From positions 1 to 12,594 of the forward strand of contig CAMPGJ010000021.1 in assembly GCA_946885425.1 (NCBI GenBank): a DNA stretch of 12,594 nucleotides, given 5' to 3'. Made by a program: the position numbers and the translations under genes. This DNA comes from an uncultured bacterium (lineage in GTDB: Bacteria; Patescibacteria; Microgenomatia; Levybacterales; UBA12049). This document shows positions 11,697 through 12,594 of this stretch, piece by piece. How positions within the stretch are numbered: position 1 is the first letter of the stretch; each line of letters starts with the position of its first letter. The notes beneath the pieces were generated by a model. That model ran no database searches. It saw only the letters and a program-made list of their open reading frames with translations, and was not told where the DNA came from.

Positions 11697-12594
11697 CTAT
11701 TTGCCAATGTAGGAGCGCAGGACGCAGTATTCACATTCTTGTTTCTTGCAGCCTTTATCCCAGAAGTCAAAAGACAAAATTTCATTTGTAATTTCACGTA
11801 TTTGCTGCTTAAGTGATGCTACTTCGTCGTCTGAAATATCAAAAACCTCGGCTTTATACAGTCCTTTTTCGTTTGGCTCAACGAATTCAATGACGCCCTT
11901 AACCATCCTCATCTTTTTATATTGATAGCCGTCAAGAAGAATTTTATAAAAAATTAATTGTCTTTTATAATCTCCATTTCCTGACTGCGTATTTCCTTCG
12001 ATAATGTTACGGCTTTTGGGTTTTCCAGTTTTAAAATCATATACAATCACATCATTTGAGTTATCTATGGTTTCAATCATGTCTATTTTCCCCGTTAAAG
12101 CAATATTTTTAGAAAAATGTACACCTTTTACATTTAGTTCGCTAATTAAATTATTGCTCCATGTGGCTGCATGCTCGTAGTAGTAGCCTTCAAGAACTTT
12201 TTTGCCCTTCTCTTTAAGCTCGACATTTTCTTGTTCTGTCAGTGGCTGTTTTAATAGTGCTTCATCATAATAGGTAAGTAGGAGAGGTAAAGAGGCTTTT
12301 TTGTTGCTACGCTTAATATAAGCGCTAAGTGCTTGGTGAATTGCAGATCCGAACATTGCACTCTTACTCATCGCTTCAGGAATTGCCAAAAGATTTCTGA
12401 AAAAATATCTCCAAGGACATTCCAGATAATTGTTTAGGTGTGTTGCTGCGAAGCCTTTCCGGGCGAACATCTCAGCAAAAAGATCCTTGTTTGCTAAATA
12501 TTCATTTATAGTATCTGTTGTATTATTTTTATCAAATGTGTTTAAAATTATTTGCTTATTATCCAAAAACTTTTTTTCAAATTCTTCTATGTTT
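11697..12594 (-). CDS. C-terminal PD-(D/E)XK nuclease part of a UvrD/RecB-type helicase, cut by the window edge
   Basis: The reading frame is open to the right edge; the first start-like codon, TTG at 12566, lacks a Shine-Dalgarno and is probably internal, so the N-terminus lies outside. The visible 298 residues show the RecB-family nuclease motifs in order: a Cys in NYLECPWRYFF, GSAIH, GKIDMIE (metal Asp), VYDFKTGK (DxK) and the QLIFY motif. At the C-terminus, CKKQECEYC precedes the end VLRSYIGK. With the early Cys these could hold an Fe-S cluster as in AddB and Cas4. The NIEEFEKKFL start resembles the end of the helicase part of UvrD-like repair helicases. The likely role is double-strand-break end processing, feeding RecA. 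A stand-alone nuclease is less likely. Confidence 0.88.
   Translation of the reverse strand, partial: NIEEFEKKFLDNKQIILNTFDKNNTTDTINEYLANKDLFAEMFARKGFAATHLNNYLECPWRYFFRNLLAIPEAMSKSAMFGSAIHQALSAYIKRSNKKASLPLLLTYYDEALLKQPLTEQENVELKEKGKKVLEGYYYEHAATWSNNLISELNVKGVHFSKNIALTGKIDMIETIDNSNDVIVYDFKTGKPKSRNIIEGNTQSGNGDYKRQLIFYKILLDGYQYKKMRMVKGVIEFVEPNEKGLYKAEVFDISDDEVASLKQQIREITNEILSFDFWDKGCKKQECEYCVLRSYIGK

Noticed and set aside
7018..11717. GTAGGAGCGC shared by the spacer after rnpB and the end of the nuclease gene
   Set aside because: Only ten bases are shared, without a shared flank; probably chance.
11697..12566. Complete 289-aa nuclease starting at 12566
   Set aside because: The start codon is TTG without a Shine-Dalgarno, and the frame stays open to the window edge with helicase-like residues.

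Overview
The window looks like a chromosomal segment of an AT-rich, small-genome bacterium, most likely a member of the Patescibacteria/CPR, with Microgenomates as my best guess. This rests on gene style and not on a database match: short intergenic spacers with dispersed hairpin repeats ending in AATGAC, a compact RNase P RNA, a soluble-looking RNase Y, and a CPR-style helicase with a C-terminal RecB-like nuclease. TGA ends several genes (recX, speD), so UGA is not recoded as it is in Gracilibacteria/Absconditabacteria.

Left part (1-3960). A tRNA-Pro(GGG) is cut by the left edge on the minus strand. Then come recA, recX and rny (RNase Y) in the order seen in many bacteria, followed by hup (HU) with its own promoter, a strong Shine-Dalgarno and a perfect 13-bp bidirectional terminator. 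rny has a near-consensus promoter whose predicted start point falls on the ATG of an 18-codon leader ORF. The RNase Y begins directly in its coiled coil and has no membrane anchor.

Middle part (3962-7004). speE, speD and a GSP_synth-family ATP-grasp ligase lie on the minus strand: spermidine synthase, AdoMet decarboxylase, and an enzyme of the glutathionylspermidine synthase family. The grouping suggests that a polyamine is made and then ligated to an acid. The ligase promoter stands back to back with the promoter of rnpB (RNase P RNA), and the ligase mRNA is predicted to be leaderless.

Right part (7105-11651). This is the most unusual region. A secreted protein fusing an amicyanin-like cupredoxin to a complete multicopper oxidase is followed 2 nt later by a membrane-anchored unknown protein. 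Diverging from it is a secreted 394-aa unknown protein, then a 70-aa protein of six 10-residue Gly/Ser units alternating His and Arg. Both directions start from one promoter region with a long dyad carrying two TACTAGTA palindromes. The oxidase and the 394-aa protein share Thr-Pro-rich linkers and a hydrophobic IQLIL helix. I propose one co-regulated copper-linked surface module. The window ends inside a minus-strand UvrD-type helicase of which only the C-terminal nuclease domain is visible.
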